Below are positions 1 through 5,894 of a stretch of 8,149 nucleotides of DNA, one piece after another; position 1 is the stretch's first letter, and every line of letters begins with the position of its first letter. The notes below the pieces were generated by a model. It was not told where the DNA came from and ran no database searches. It worked only from the letters and a program-made list of their open reading frames with translations. This stretch comes from an uncultured Bacteroidales bacterium (lineage in GTDB: Bacteria > Bacteroidota > Bacteroidia > Bacteroidales > Paludibacteraceae). The stretch lies in NCBI GenBank assembly GCA_903873355.1, contig CAIQOG010000291.1, forward strand, positions 1 through 8,149. Reading direction: 5' to 3'. The translations under genes were made by a program, and so were the position numbers.

Positions 1-180
1 AGAAGAAACAAAAATAAAATCACCTTCAAATGTGCGAGTCATATCATCGTTTTGCAAGTAAGTATATTTTGCAACACCATTTGCATATACGCCTTCATAT
101 ACTTTTAATTGTGAAACGATGTAATCCGTGTTAGACAGAAATATGAAAACAAAGAATAATTTTACTAATATGTTTTTCAT
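1..180 (-). CDS. Secreted protein of unknown function, 3' part missing
   Basis: An open frame starts at the ATG on 178-180 and runs off the left edge, giving 60 residues without a stop. It begins MKNILVKLFFVFIFLS, a short basic start and a hydrophobic core typical of a Sec signal peptide, with likely cleavage near VSQ (residues 22-24). After it comes a Tyr/Gly pattern (YEGVYANGVAKYTY, then FEGDFIF). This loosely resembles the MORN-like strands of exported YwqK-type proteins; that comparison is from memory and weak. The gene lies 38 nt downstream of the 87-residue gene on the same strand, and I see no TAnnTTTG box in that gap, so the two are probably co-transcribed. Secretion is well supported; the function is not known. 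Confidence 0.7.
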   Translation of the reverse strand, partial: MKNILVKLFFVFIFLSNTDYIVSQLKVYEGVYANGVAKYTYLQNDDMTRTFEGDFIFVSS

Positions 181-218
181 GACGGTAATATATTAATTGG
201 TTTGTGTTGCAATTTAAA

Positions 219-482
219 TCAAATTCGATAATAAATTTCATTTATTATGCTGCTTTCAGCGGAATTTAGTTTTTTTGTCTCCTTAAACTTTGACAATTCT
301 ATTTTCAAGTCCTTCTTATCTATTTTAGAGAATTTTTCTTTTGGATTGTCAATGTAATCTGGAAAGTTATTTCTTAAAATATTTTCAATTTTATTCAATG
401 AGTTTAATCTGATGTAAGGTTTTTTTAATCCTCGTGATAAAAGACTTTCAGATATTGATGTTTTGATTTCCAACCAATTCAT
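219..482 (-). CDS. Small lysine-rich hypothetical protein (87 aa)
   Basis: I do not recognise this protein. It is 87 residues long, starts at the ATG on 480-482 and ends in TGA at 219-221. It has no signal peptide or membrane segment. Its composition is rich in Lys, Glu, Ile, Asn and Ser, with a highly charged middle (residues about 46-70, many K, E and D), which suggests a mostly helical cytoplasmic protein. Support for expression comes from an exact TAnnTTTG box (TATATTTG) ending 20 nt upstream of the start and from a plausible partner gene 38 nt downstream. The gene is much more AT-rich than recG or ribF (about 26% G+C over 241-420), which hints at accessory DNA. It could be a lineage-specific orphan, and a chance ORF is not excluded in such AT-rich DNA. 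Confidence 0.6.
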   Translation of the reverse strand: MNWLEIKTSISESLLSRGLKKPYIRLNSLNKIENILRNNFPDYIDNPKEKFSKIDKKDLKIELSKFKETKKLNSAESSIINEIYYRI

Positions 483-502
483 AATTTATTTGTTTTTAGT
501 TG

Positions 503-536
503 CAAATATATGAATTTGTTTCACACAAATTTCAAA
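503..536 (-). promoter_or_regulatory. Probable promoter of the 87-aa gene
   Basis: Read on the minus strand, TATATTTG (503-510) matches the Bacteroidetes -7 consensus TAnnTTTG. A TTTG at 533-536 lies 22 nt upstream, slightly longer than the usual 19-21 nt spacing; another TTTG at 526-529 is too close at 15 nt. The start codon is 20 nt downstream of the -7 box, giving a very short leader. A 7-bp inverted repeat, AATTTGT (513-519) and ACAAATT (525-531), lies between and across the two elements and could be an operator, but in DNA this AT-rich it could be chance. Confidence 0.55.
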
Positions 537-560
537 TTACATACAATCTTATTTAAATAT

Positions 561-600
561 AAAACAAAAAACAGCCAATCACATTGCTGTAATTGGCTGT
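561..600 (-). terminator. Rho-independent terminator of the ndk-ribF unit
   Basis: ACAGCCAAT (571-579) and ATTGGCTGT (592-600) form a perfect 9-bp stem around a 12-nt loop. On the minus strand the stem is followed directly by TTTTTGTTTT (complement of 561-570), the expected U-run. It begins 15 nt past the ribF stop codon. On the plus strand no T-run follows, so it works in one direction, for ribF and the genes upstream of it. It also separates this unit from the AT-rich genes on its left. Confidence 0.85.
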
Positions 601-606
601 ATTATA

Positions 607-634
607 AACTATCCACTATAAACTATCCACTGTC
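607..634. repeat. Heptanucleotide repeat array at the ribF 3' end (4 units)
   Basis: The plus strand reads in unbroken 7-base phase: AACTATC (607-613), CACTATA (614-620), AACTATC (621-627), CACTGTC (628-634). Units 1 and 3 are identical and unit 2 differs little from unit 4. The same unit family (NACTNNN) fills the gap on the other side of ribF. The array overlaps the ribF stop codon (616-618) and encodes its last five residues, TVDSL. Confidence 0.85.
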
Positions 635-1500
635 TCCCTGTCTTTTTTCAGTTGTTCGATGAGCTCGTCGAGGCTTTTGAATTTATGTTCGTCGCGTATT
701 TTGGAGAGGAATTCCACTTTAAGGGTTTGATTGTAAATGTCCTGATTGAAGTCGAAGATATGAACTTCGAGACTGGTGTTGGAGCTGTTGTTGAGCGTGG
801 GGCGGGTGCCTATATTCATCATTCCTTTGTAAACAGCATTTCCGTGATATACCTGCACGGCATACACACCAAAAGCCGGAATTAGTTTATCGGAATCAAG
901 TACCTGCATGTTAGCAGTAGGAAAACCGATATTTCGTCCCACCCGGAAACCTTCAACAACTTTTCCTTCCAGGGAATAAGGGTACGTTAATAACTTATTG
1001 GCATGGGCAATATCACCGGAGCTCAAAGCATGGCGAATATCGGATGAACTGACGTGGCGGTCTTCCGGAGTTTTATAACGCCCCGCCTGAATCACTTCCA
1101 TCCCCAGCATTTCGCCATACTGCTTGTATTCAGGAAAACCATCCGCGCGATTATGTCCAAAGCGGTGGTCGTGCCCCACGAGTAAGGTTTTAACCCCGTA
1201 TTGTTCTTTCAGAATGGTTTTCAGAAAATCGAAAGCAGAAAGTTGTGCCAGTTCGGGCGTAAAATCAAGCACCACACAGCGGTCGACACCAGTAGTTTCG
1301 AGCTGTTCCAGCTTTTCGGAAAGTGTGGTGAGTAGTTGCGGTTGATAATCGGAGTTTAAAACTTTACGTGGGTGAATATTGAACGTGATGACCAGACTTT
1401 GCATATTCCGTGCCTTAGCCAGCGATTTCAGCTCCTCAATCAGGAACCTGTGACCGGCATGAACGCCATCGAAAAATCCAACTGTGGCAACGTAATTCAT
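616..1500 (-). CDS. ribF: Bifunctional riboflavin kinase / FMN adenylyltransferase (FAD synthetase)
   Basis: This cytoplasmic enzyme phosphorylates riboflavin to FMN and then adenylates FMN to FAD. The protein is 294 residues, near the usual 300-310 of the family. The N-terminal adenylyltransferase half shows GFFDGVHAGH (8-17, the HxGH nucleotidyltransferase signature with H14 and H17), LLVGHDHRFGHNR (106-118) and SSSDIR (151-156). The C-terminal riboflavin kinase half shows GRNIGFPTAN (188-197), MNIGTRPT (228-235) and LEVHIFDF (244-251), whose E245 is the expected catalytic base. The ATG on 1498-1500 is fixed by an in-frame TGA two codons upstream. It is the last gene of the unit, 74 nt after the HAD gene, and a heptad array fills that gap. 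The stop (TAG, 616-618) and the final residues TVDSL lie in another heptad array, so the native tail may have been altered. No FMN riboswitch is visible. Confidence 0.97.
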   Translation of the reverse strand: MNYVATVGFFDGVHAGHRFLIEELKSLAKARNMQSLVITFNIHPRKVLNSDYQPQLLTTLSEKLEQLETTGVDRCVVLDFTPELAQLSAFDFLKTILKEQYGVKTLLVGHDHRFGHNRADGFPEYKQYGEMLGMEVIQAGRYKTPEDRHVSSSDIRHALSSGDIAHANKLLTYPYSLEGKVVEGFRVGRNIGFPTANMQVLDSDKLIPAFGVYAVQVYHGNAVYKGMMNIGTRPTLNNSSNTSLEVHIFDFNQDIYNQTLKVEFLSKIRDEHKFKSLDELIEQLKKDRETVDSL

Positions 1501-1505
1501 AACTC

Positions 1506-1595
1506 AATTTCCAATTTCCAATTTCCAATTATTGACTATAAACTATCAACTATTGACTATAAACTGCCCACTGCTTACTGCCAACTGCCAACTAG
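1506..1595. repeat. Phased heptanucleotide repeat array between the HAD gene and ribF (about 13 units)
   Basis: From 1506 every 7 bases start a new unit on the plus strand with no phase break: AATTTCC three times (1506-1526), AATTATT, GACTATA, AACTATC, AACTATT, GACTATA, AACTGCC, CACTGCT, TACTGCC, AACTGCC, then a 6-base partial unit AACTAG ending at 1595. Position 2 is always A, position 4 always T, position 3 C or T; the last three bases change in blocks (TCC, then TAT-like, then GCC). It fills the whole 74-nt gap except the five bases next to ribF, and runs 21 bases into the 3' end of the HAD gene. Confidence 0.93.
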
Positions 1596-2204
1596 CTTGG
1601 TCAGGTCTTCATTCACATCCACCAGATAGCTCCGAATACCCAGTCGTGTGGCCTGTTCTATGTTTTTTTGTCCATCGTCGAGAAACAGACATTCTTCCGG
1701 TTTCACTCCGGCATCAGCCAACAGTGCCTCGAAAATTTCAGCATCCGGTTTTGCCATTTTCATGTCGTACGAAAAGTAACATTTATCAAACACATCCTCC
1801 ATATTCAGACCGAACCGTTCAAACTCTCTGGCAGTGCTTATTTCGATATGAATGGGATTGGTATTGCTCAGTAATAACAGCCGATATCGCTCTTTGAGTT
1901 TAAGCAATAATTCCATCTTATAATCGGGAATATTTACCAAAAACAGGCACCATGCATCGATAATTTGCTGGTCGGTAAGCGGAACGGCTGCCAGTTTACG
2001 AACTTCGTTGCAAAATTCGGTAATACCAATTCCTCCTTTTTCGAATTGGAGGAAGAAGCCTTTCTGTCCGAAATTACTGAGTTTATCTTCGAAATTTTCA
2101 ACGCCCAACTCTTTGAATCGCTGTATGCAACGGACTAAATCGAGGTTAATCAACACACCGCCTAAATCAAATATAATGGTGCTAATATTTTCAGTTTGAA
2201 TCAT
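1575..2204 (-). CDS. HAD-superfamily phosphatase, YihX-like
   Basis: A 209-residue cytoplasmic HAD subfamily IA hydrolase, probably a small-molecule phosphatase of unknown substrate. The four HAD motifs are in order: IFDLGGVLI (11-19, nucleophile D13), LLSNTN (111-116, S113), K152 in MAKPDAEIF, and LFLDDGQKN (173-181, D176 and D177 for Mg2+). The second Asp of the classical DxD motif is replaced by Gly (DLGGV). This is common in the YihX-like group, whose E. coli member acts on glucose-1-phosphate, so I do not read it as inactivation. The cap domain lies at about 20-100. The ATG (2202-2204) is followed at once by the family motif, so this start fits. It sits 73 nt after the M23 gene, with no promoter seen in that gap. 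Oddity: the final residues VGSWQ and the TAA stop are made of heptad repeat DNA. Confidence 0.93.
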   Translation of the reverse strand: MIQTENISTIIFDLGGVLINLDLVRCIQRFKELGVENFEDKLSNFGQKGFFLQFEKGGIGITEFCNEVRKLAAVPLTDQQIIDAWCLFLVNIPDYKMELLLKLKERYRLLLLSNTNPIHIEISTAREFERFGLNMEDVFDKCYFSYDMKMAKPDAEIFEALLADAGVKPEECLFLDDGQKNIEQATRLGIRSYLVDVNEDLTKLVGSWQ

Positions 2205-2277
2205 GTTTGTAACGTAATTTCAGGCTTTGAAAGGATTTTTTGTTTCAGGGATCATGCAAAGTCTGTGGCCTGTGTTT

Positions 2278-3141
2278 CTACCTGATGCGAATCCGTTGAC
2301 CTTTTTTCAGTTTGGCCTTGGTTTTCAGATGGTTCAGTTTGCAAAGTGCTTTCACGCTTGTACCGTTACGTGCAGCCACTTTTTTCAGAGTATCTCCTTT
2401 TCGCACTTTGTAATATCTGGCCTGAGCAAATTTATGAACTTCATGCTGATAGTAGAACGAATTCTTTTTGGTGAGCAGGTACGTTTTAGCCAGTACTAAA
2501 CCGGTATTAAAATTAATAATATGTTCCGGATTGATAGCATTACCAATATATCGGGTTTCGAAATGCAGGTGCGGACCGGTGGAATGTCCCGTATTTCCTC
2601 CAAAAGCTATCAGTTCACCGCCTTTGACGTTTTGATTAATAGCCACCAATACTGCCGAAAGATGAGCGTAAACGGTTTCCAGACCGTTATCATGCCTTAC
2701 CACGATATAATTACCATATCCACGACCTTCGTAATTGATAATCCTGATTTTGCCTGAAAAAGCGCAACGTACCGAGTCACCTACTTTAAGCCGAAGATCA
2801 GTTCCATAATGAAAACGGTAACGACGCGGTCCGAAAACAGAAGTGACAGCACCACGAACAGGAATAAAAAAATTAGAAACATCAATGCGTACCGAATCCG
2901 GCAGACTGTCAATCGGAATTTTATATGGATTCACATGGTCGCTGGTCCAGATATCGTTGTAAATATCTTCAGCGGGGTGATTTTCCATCAAGTCATCCGA
3001 ATTATCGTTCAACATTTCTTTGTAAATGTTGGCCGTATCTTTTTTCGGAATCAGCGAGAAATTATTCAACTGAGCAAAACCCCCAAAAGTTGAGAGAAAA
3101 AAAGCGAAAACAGGAATGTATTTTTTGAGGGGAAAGAGCAT
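2278..3141 (-). CDS. Secreted M23-family peptidase (LytM-like) with C-terminal LysM domain
   Basis: Probable periplasmic zinc peptidase, or peptidase-derived regulator, acting on peptidoglycan cross-links. From the ATG on 3139-3141 the protein is 287 residues. A signal peptide covers 1-23 (MLFPLKKYIP, then a hydrophobic stretch, cleavage probably GFA|Q). The M23 domain is at about 100-210: HYGTDL gives H111 and D115, YAHLS gives H160, and GPHLHFE gives H191 and H193. All metal and catalytic positions are intact, which argues for an active enzyme. A LysM domain (about 242-287, RYYKVRKGDTLKKVA to RIRIR) should bind peptidoglycan glycan. An in-frame TTG 30 nt upstream (3169-3171) would add ten residues, but it lies inside repeat DNA and would bury the signal peptide, so I reject it. 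The gene follows ndk across an 80-nt gap containing a long hairpin. The substrate bond is inferred from the family only. Confidence 0.94.
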   Translation of the reverse strand: MLFPLKKYIPVFAFFLSTFGGFAQLNNFSLIPKKDTANIYKEMLNDNSDDLMENHPAEDIYNDIWTSDHVNPYKIPIDSLPDSVRIDVSNFFIPVRGAVTSVFGPRRYRFHYGTDLRLKVGDSVRCAFSGKIRIINYEGRGYGNYIVVRHDNGLETVYAHLSAVLVAINQNVKGGELIAFGGNTGHSTGPHLHFETRYIGNAINPEHIINFNTGLVLAKTYLLTKKNSFYYQHEVHKFAQARYYKVRKGDTLKKVAARNGTSVKALCKLNHLKTKAKLKKGQRIRIR

Positions 3142-3161
3142 TTTTTTAATTTTCAGTGAAT

Positions 3162-3204
3162 CAATTCCCAATTCCCAATGTTCTTAATTGGAAATTGGAA
3201 ATTG
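3162..3204 (-). repeat. Intercistronic hairpin built from opposed heptad repeats
   Basis: The left arm 3162-3179 and right arm 3187-3204 are 18-base inverted repeats around a 7-base loop (3180-3186). Sixteen positions are Watson-Crick pairs. The two exceptions (3167/3199 and 3174/3192) are C-A on the plus strand but G-U wobbles in minus-strand RNA, the direction in which this unit is transcribed. The left arm is made of AATTCCC units, the right arm of AATTGGA units. No U-run follows on the minus strand (the next bases are ATTCACTG), so it is not a standard terminator. The M23 start codon lies 20 nt after the hairpin, and the ndk stop lies 17 nt before it. Confidence 0.88.
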
Positions 3205-3221
3205 TCTAATTGGCAATTATT
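3163..3221. repeat. Heptanucleotide repeats between ndk and the M23 gene (two orientations)
   Basis: On the plus strand: AATTCCC (3163-3169), AATTCCC (3170-3176) and AATGTTC (3177-3183), then AATTGGA (3186-3192), AATTGGA (3193-3199), AATTGTC (3200-3206), one extra base, AATTGGC (3208-3214) and AATTATT (3215-3221). The first block is the reverse orientation of the second, which is what creates the hairpin. The array fills nearly all of the ndk to M23 gap and touches the ndk stop codon (3222-3224). Confidence 0.85.
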
Positions 3222-3683
3222 TTATATTTCGTCGTTTGCGTATAAAAAGTTCAGGCTGTGTTGGTCGAATTGAAAGATTTCTTTTTCATCGAAAAACCGT
3301 TCTAACTCTGTTTTAGCATTCTCAATAGTGTCGGAAGTATGCACGATGTTTTCCTGAACACTTATGCTTAAATCGCCACGTATTGTGCCGATTGCTGCTT
3401 CACGACCATTCGTTTTTCCGGCCATTTCGTGTACAATATGCACGGCATCAAGCCCTTTCCAGCAACAAACAATCACCGGAGTTGCCATCATGGCATCTTT
3501 GATACGTTTGAAAAACGGACGCTGAACCAAATGTGCATAATGTTCAGCTAAAATTTCGTCGGTAAGCTGCATCATTTTTATTCCGCATAATTGCAACCCT
3601 TTGCGTTCGAAGCGGTGAATAACTTCTCCAATAAGTCCCCGTTGAATAGCTCCCGGTTTAATAATTACAAGTGTTTTTTCCAT
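3222..3683 (-). CDS. ndk: Nucleoside diphosphate kinase
   Basis: This cytoplasmic enzyme transfers the gamma-phosphate of ATP to other NDPs and dNDPs through a phosphohistidine. The protein has 153 residues, a usual length for Ndk. It begins with the family's LVIIKPGAIQRGLIGE (5-20, K9 in the phosphate-binding position). Y49 and RPFF (55-58) follow, then IGTIRGDL (98-105, R102), and ENIVHTSD (111-118) with the catalytic H115. The canonical HGSDS reads HTSDT here. From memory this occurs in Bacteroidetes and need not affect activity. The ATG (3681-3683) directly precedes the conserved start. It is the first gene of its unit, behind a near-perfect promoter (3746-3776). A leader of roughly 55 nt separates promoter and start, mostly made of heptad repeats. 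Repeat DNA also touches the stop codon. Confidence 0.97.
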   Translation of the reverse strand: MEKTLVIIKPGAIQRGLIGEVIHRFERKGLQLCGIKMMQLTDEILAEHYAHLVQRPFFKRIKDAMMATPVIVCCWKGLDAVHIVHEMAGKTNGREAAIGTIRGDLSISVQENIVHTSDTIENAKTELERFFDEKEIFQFDQHSLNFLYANDEI

Positions 3684-3699
3684 GATTTTCCGTGTTTTT

Positions 3700-3742
3700 A
3701 ATTGGAAATTGACTAATTGAGAATTGAAAATTGCTTATTGCT
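3700..3742. repeat. Heptanucleotide repeats in the ndk leader (6 units)
   Basis: The plus strand shows AATTGGA (3700-3706), AATTGAC (3707-3713), one extra base, AATTGAG (3715-3721), AATTGAA (3722-3728), AATTGCT (3729-3735) and TATTGCT (3736-3742). The core AATTG is held while the last two bases vary. All units point the same way, so they do not form a strong hairpin. The position, between the predicted transcription start (about 3739) and the ndk ATG, puts the array inside the 5' untranslated region. Confidence 0.82.
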
Positions 3743-3745
3743 CTC

Positions 3746-3776
3746 CAAAATTAAAGAAATGCGCTAAGCAGTCAAA
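3746..3776 (-). promoter_or_regulatory. Near-perfect Bacteroidetes promoter for the ndk unit
   Basis: On the minus strand, TTTG (3773-3776), a 19-nt spacer and TAATTTTG (3746-3753) match both consensus elements, TTTG and TAnnTTTG, with correct spacing. It lies in the gap after recG, starting 16 nt past the recG stop codon, and points at ndk. It should start transcription near 3739. I see no terminator between recG and this promoter, so read-through from ispD-recG may add to ndk expression. Confidence 0.8.
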
Positions 3777-3791
3777 ACAAATTCAACTTTC

Positions 3792-5888
3792 TTAACTTAT
3801 AGAGCCCCAATTTAAGGTATTTGTTTTCAATTTTCTTAATTGAGCAGCCATAACCCGATTTTCGGTTTTATCAAGTTTCATATCGTCTTCCAAAATCTCC
3901 ATGGCAGCATTTCGGGCAATTTCCAGCATGCGTCCGTCCTGGGCTAAGTTGGCTATTTTCAGCTCGAAAGGCATACCACTTTGCTGTGTTCCTTCCAGGT
4001 CGCCGGGGCCGCGAAGACGTAAATCTGCTTCCGAAATTTCGAAGCCATCATTGGTTCGTACCATGATTTCCATGCGCTTACGGGTATCCACTCCGAGCTT
4101 ATAATCCGTTAATAAAATGCAAAACGATTGCTCTGCGCCACGTCCTACCCGGCCGCGTAACTGATGCAACTGCGACAATCCGAAACGCTGCGCACTTTCA
4201 ATCACCATCACCGACGCATTAGGTACGTTTACACCCACTTCAATCACCGTGGTAGCCACCATAATCTGCGTTTCGCCTCTTATAAACTTCTGCATCTGAA
4301 AATCTTTTTCAGCCGGTTTCAACTTACCATGAACCATACTTATTTTATAATCAGGAAACACTTCACGCATGTATTCGTAGCCGGTTTCCAGATTTTGCAA
4401 GTCGCTTTTTTCAGATTCCTGAATCAGTGGATACACAATATAAATCTGCCTTCCGGCCTGCACTTGTTTTGCAATAAACTGGTTGAGTCCCTGTCGTTTA
4501 TTCTCGTAATAATGATATGTCTGAATAGGTTTTCGTCCGGGCGGAAGTTCATCAATTACCGACACACTTAAATCGCCGTACAACGTCATGGCAAGCGTGC
4601 GTGGAATAGGCGTGGCCGTCATTACCAGAATATGTGGCGGATTGACGTTCTTTTTCCAGAGTTTCGAGCGCTGTTCCACCCCAAAGCGGTGTTGCTCGTC
4701 GATAACTACAAGCCCGAGGTTTTTGAATTGCACAGCGTCTTCAATCAACGCGTGTGTACCAATCAGGATATTTAATTCACCGTTGCGGAGTTGTTCGTGT
4801 ATCGGTTCACGCTTTTTGGCAGTAACCGAACCCGTAAGTAATGCGATATTCAGACCAATATCACCTAAGAATTCGGTTAAACTGGCATAATGCTGCGTGG
4901 CGAGAATTTCGGTAGGTGCCATAATGCATGCCTGAAAACCATTGTCGATCGCAATAAGCATAGCCATCAATGCCACCAGCGTTTTTCCGCTTCCCACATC
5001 GCCTTGCAGCAGGCGGTTCATTTGCCGTCCCGAAGCCACATCCACGCGAATTTCACGAATAACCCGTTTCTGGGCATTGGTCAGTTCGAAAGGTAGGTAA
5101 TCTTTATAAAAACGATTGAAATATTCGCCAATCTGCCCGAACACAAACCCGCGGAAATGTTGGTCGCGCCACTTGGTTTGCTGCAGAATGTTGAGCTGAA
5201 TGTAAAAGAGTTCCTCAAATTTCAGTCGTTGGCGGGATTTTTTGAGCAGGTCGGCATTTTTCGGGAAATGGATATTTACCAGCGAATCGGTGAGATTCAG
5301 GAGCGCGTATTTTTTCAACAGATAAGCCGGAAGTGTTTCAGGAATGCCGCTTCGAATGGACTGAACCAGCGGAAAAAGAATTTTCTGAATGGTTTTTGAG
5401 TTCAGAAAACTGTTCTTCATTTTCTCCGAGGTGTTGTAAAATGGCTGTAATCCCATTTGCTCGGGTGGTGGCAGTTGCGACGGAAGGTCTATTTCAGGAT
5501 GCTGCAGATTAAATTTATTGTTGAAAAACGATGGTTTGCCGAAAACCACGTATTCAATGCCCGTTTTGTATTTGTCCAGAATAAAGTTGATACCCTTAAA
5601 CCACACCAGTTCAATCGTGTCGCGCCCGTCAGTAAAAATGGCGACAAGCCTCTGTTTCGGACTTTCGCCCACTTTTTCGAAGCGGATAATATGCCCTTTT
5701 ACCTGAATAAAGGGCATTTCTTCGGAAATTTCGTGCAGATAATAATAACGGCTGCGGTCGATGTATTTGTATGGGTAATGCCGCAACAAATCTTCCGCCG
5801 AATGAATGTCGAGTTCTTTCGCCAGCAAATCAGCCTTTTTCGGTCCAACACCGGGCAGAAATTTTATGTCCTGATAGGAGAGATCCAT
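3792..5888 (-). CDS. recG: ATP-dependent DNA helicase RecG
   Basis: This double-strand DNA translocase remodels stalled replication forks and branch-migrates Holliday junctions. The full-length protein has 698 residues, as usual for RecG. A helix-hairpin-helix-like start (LPGVGPKKADLLAKELDI, 11-28) leads into the OB-fold wedge domain (about 60-135). Superfamily 2 helicase motifs follow in order: Walker A GDVGSGKT (296-303), APTEILATQH (324-333), DEQH (397-400), TATPIPRT (424-431), TTVIEVGVNVP (546-556) and QLRGRVGRG (576-584). The C-terminal TRG region (about 613-650, RLRGPGDLEGTQQSGMP) is present, so the coupling of ATP use to translocation should be intact. The ATG (5886-5888) starts 6 nt after the acyltransferase stop, so translation is probably coupled. 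It is the last gene of the ispD unit. No oddities are visible. Confidence 0.98.
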   Translation of the reverse strand: MDLSYQDIKFLPGVGPKKADLLAKELDIHSAEDLLRHYPYKYIDRSRYYYLHEISEEMPFIQVKGHIIRFEKVGESPKQRLVAIFTDGRDTIELVWFKGINFILDKYKTGIEYVVFGKPSFFNNKFNLQHPEIDLPSQLPPPEQMGLQPFYNTSEKMKNSFLNSKTIQKILFPLVQSIRSGIPETLPAYLLKKYALLNLTDSLVNIHFPKNADLLKKSRQRLKFEELFYIQLNILQQTKWRDQHFRGFVFGQIGEYFNRFYKDYLPFELTNAQKRVIREIRVDVASGRQMNRLLQGDVGSGKTLVALMAMLIAIDNGFQACIMAPTEILATQHYASLTEFLGDIGLNIALLTGSVTAKKREPIHEQLRNGELNILIGTHALIEDAVQFKNLGLVVIDEQHRFGVEQRSKLWKKNVNPPHILVMTATPIPRTLAMTLYGDLSVSVIDELPPGRKPIQTYHYYENKRQGLNQFIAKQVQAGRQIYIVYPLIQESEKSDLQNLETGYEYMREVFPDYKISMVHGKLKPAEKDFQMQKFIRGETQIMVATTVIEVGVNVPNASVMVIESAQRFGLSQLHQLRGRVGRGAEQSFCILLTDYKLGVDTRKRMEIMVRTNDGFEISEADLRLRGPGDLEGTQQSGMPFELKIANLAQDGRMLEIARNAAMEILEDDMKLDKTENRVMAAQLRKLKTNTLNWGSIS

Positions 5889-5894
5889 TTTCTT

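Noticed and set aside
1506..1595. Possible CRISPR array
   Set aside because: Units are 7 bases and directly tandem, with no repeats of 24-40 bases, no spacers and no cas genes nearby.
1575..2204. Inactive HAD enzyme because motif I lacks the second Asp
   Set aside because: DLGGV-type motif I is common in active YihX-like members, and the nucleophile D13, S113, K152 and D176/D177 are all present.
2205..2277. Promoter or repeat array between the M23 and HAD genes
   Set aside because: No TAnnTTTG box on the minus strand and no period-7 pattern; only a short direct repeat CCTGAAA is visible, which may be chance.
3169..3171. TTG start giving a 297-residue M23 peptidase
   Set aside because: It lies in repeat DNA and would place ten residues before a good signal peptide; the ATG at 3139-3141 fits better.
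3162..3204. Intrinsic terminator after ndk
   Set aside because: The stem is AT-rich and no T-run follows on the minus strand; the next gene starts 20 nt later, so an intercistronic hairpin fits better.
3684..3791. Terminator behind recG
   Set aside because: No stable GC-containing stem followed by a T-run was found; the gap holds the ndk promoter and heptad leader instead.
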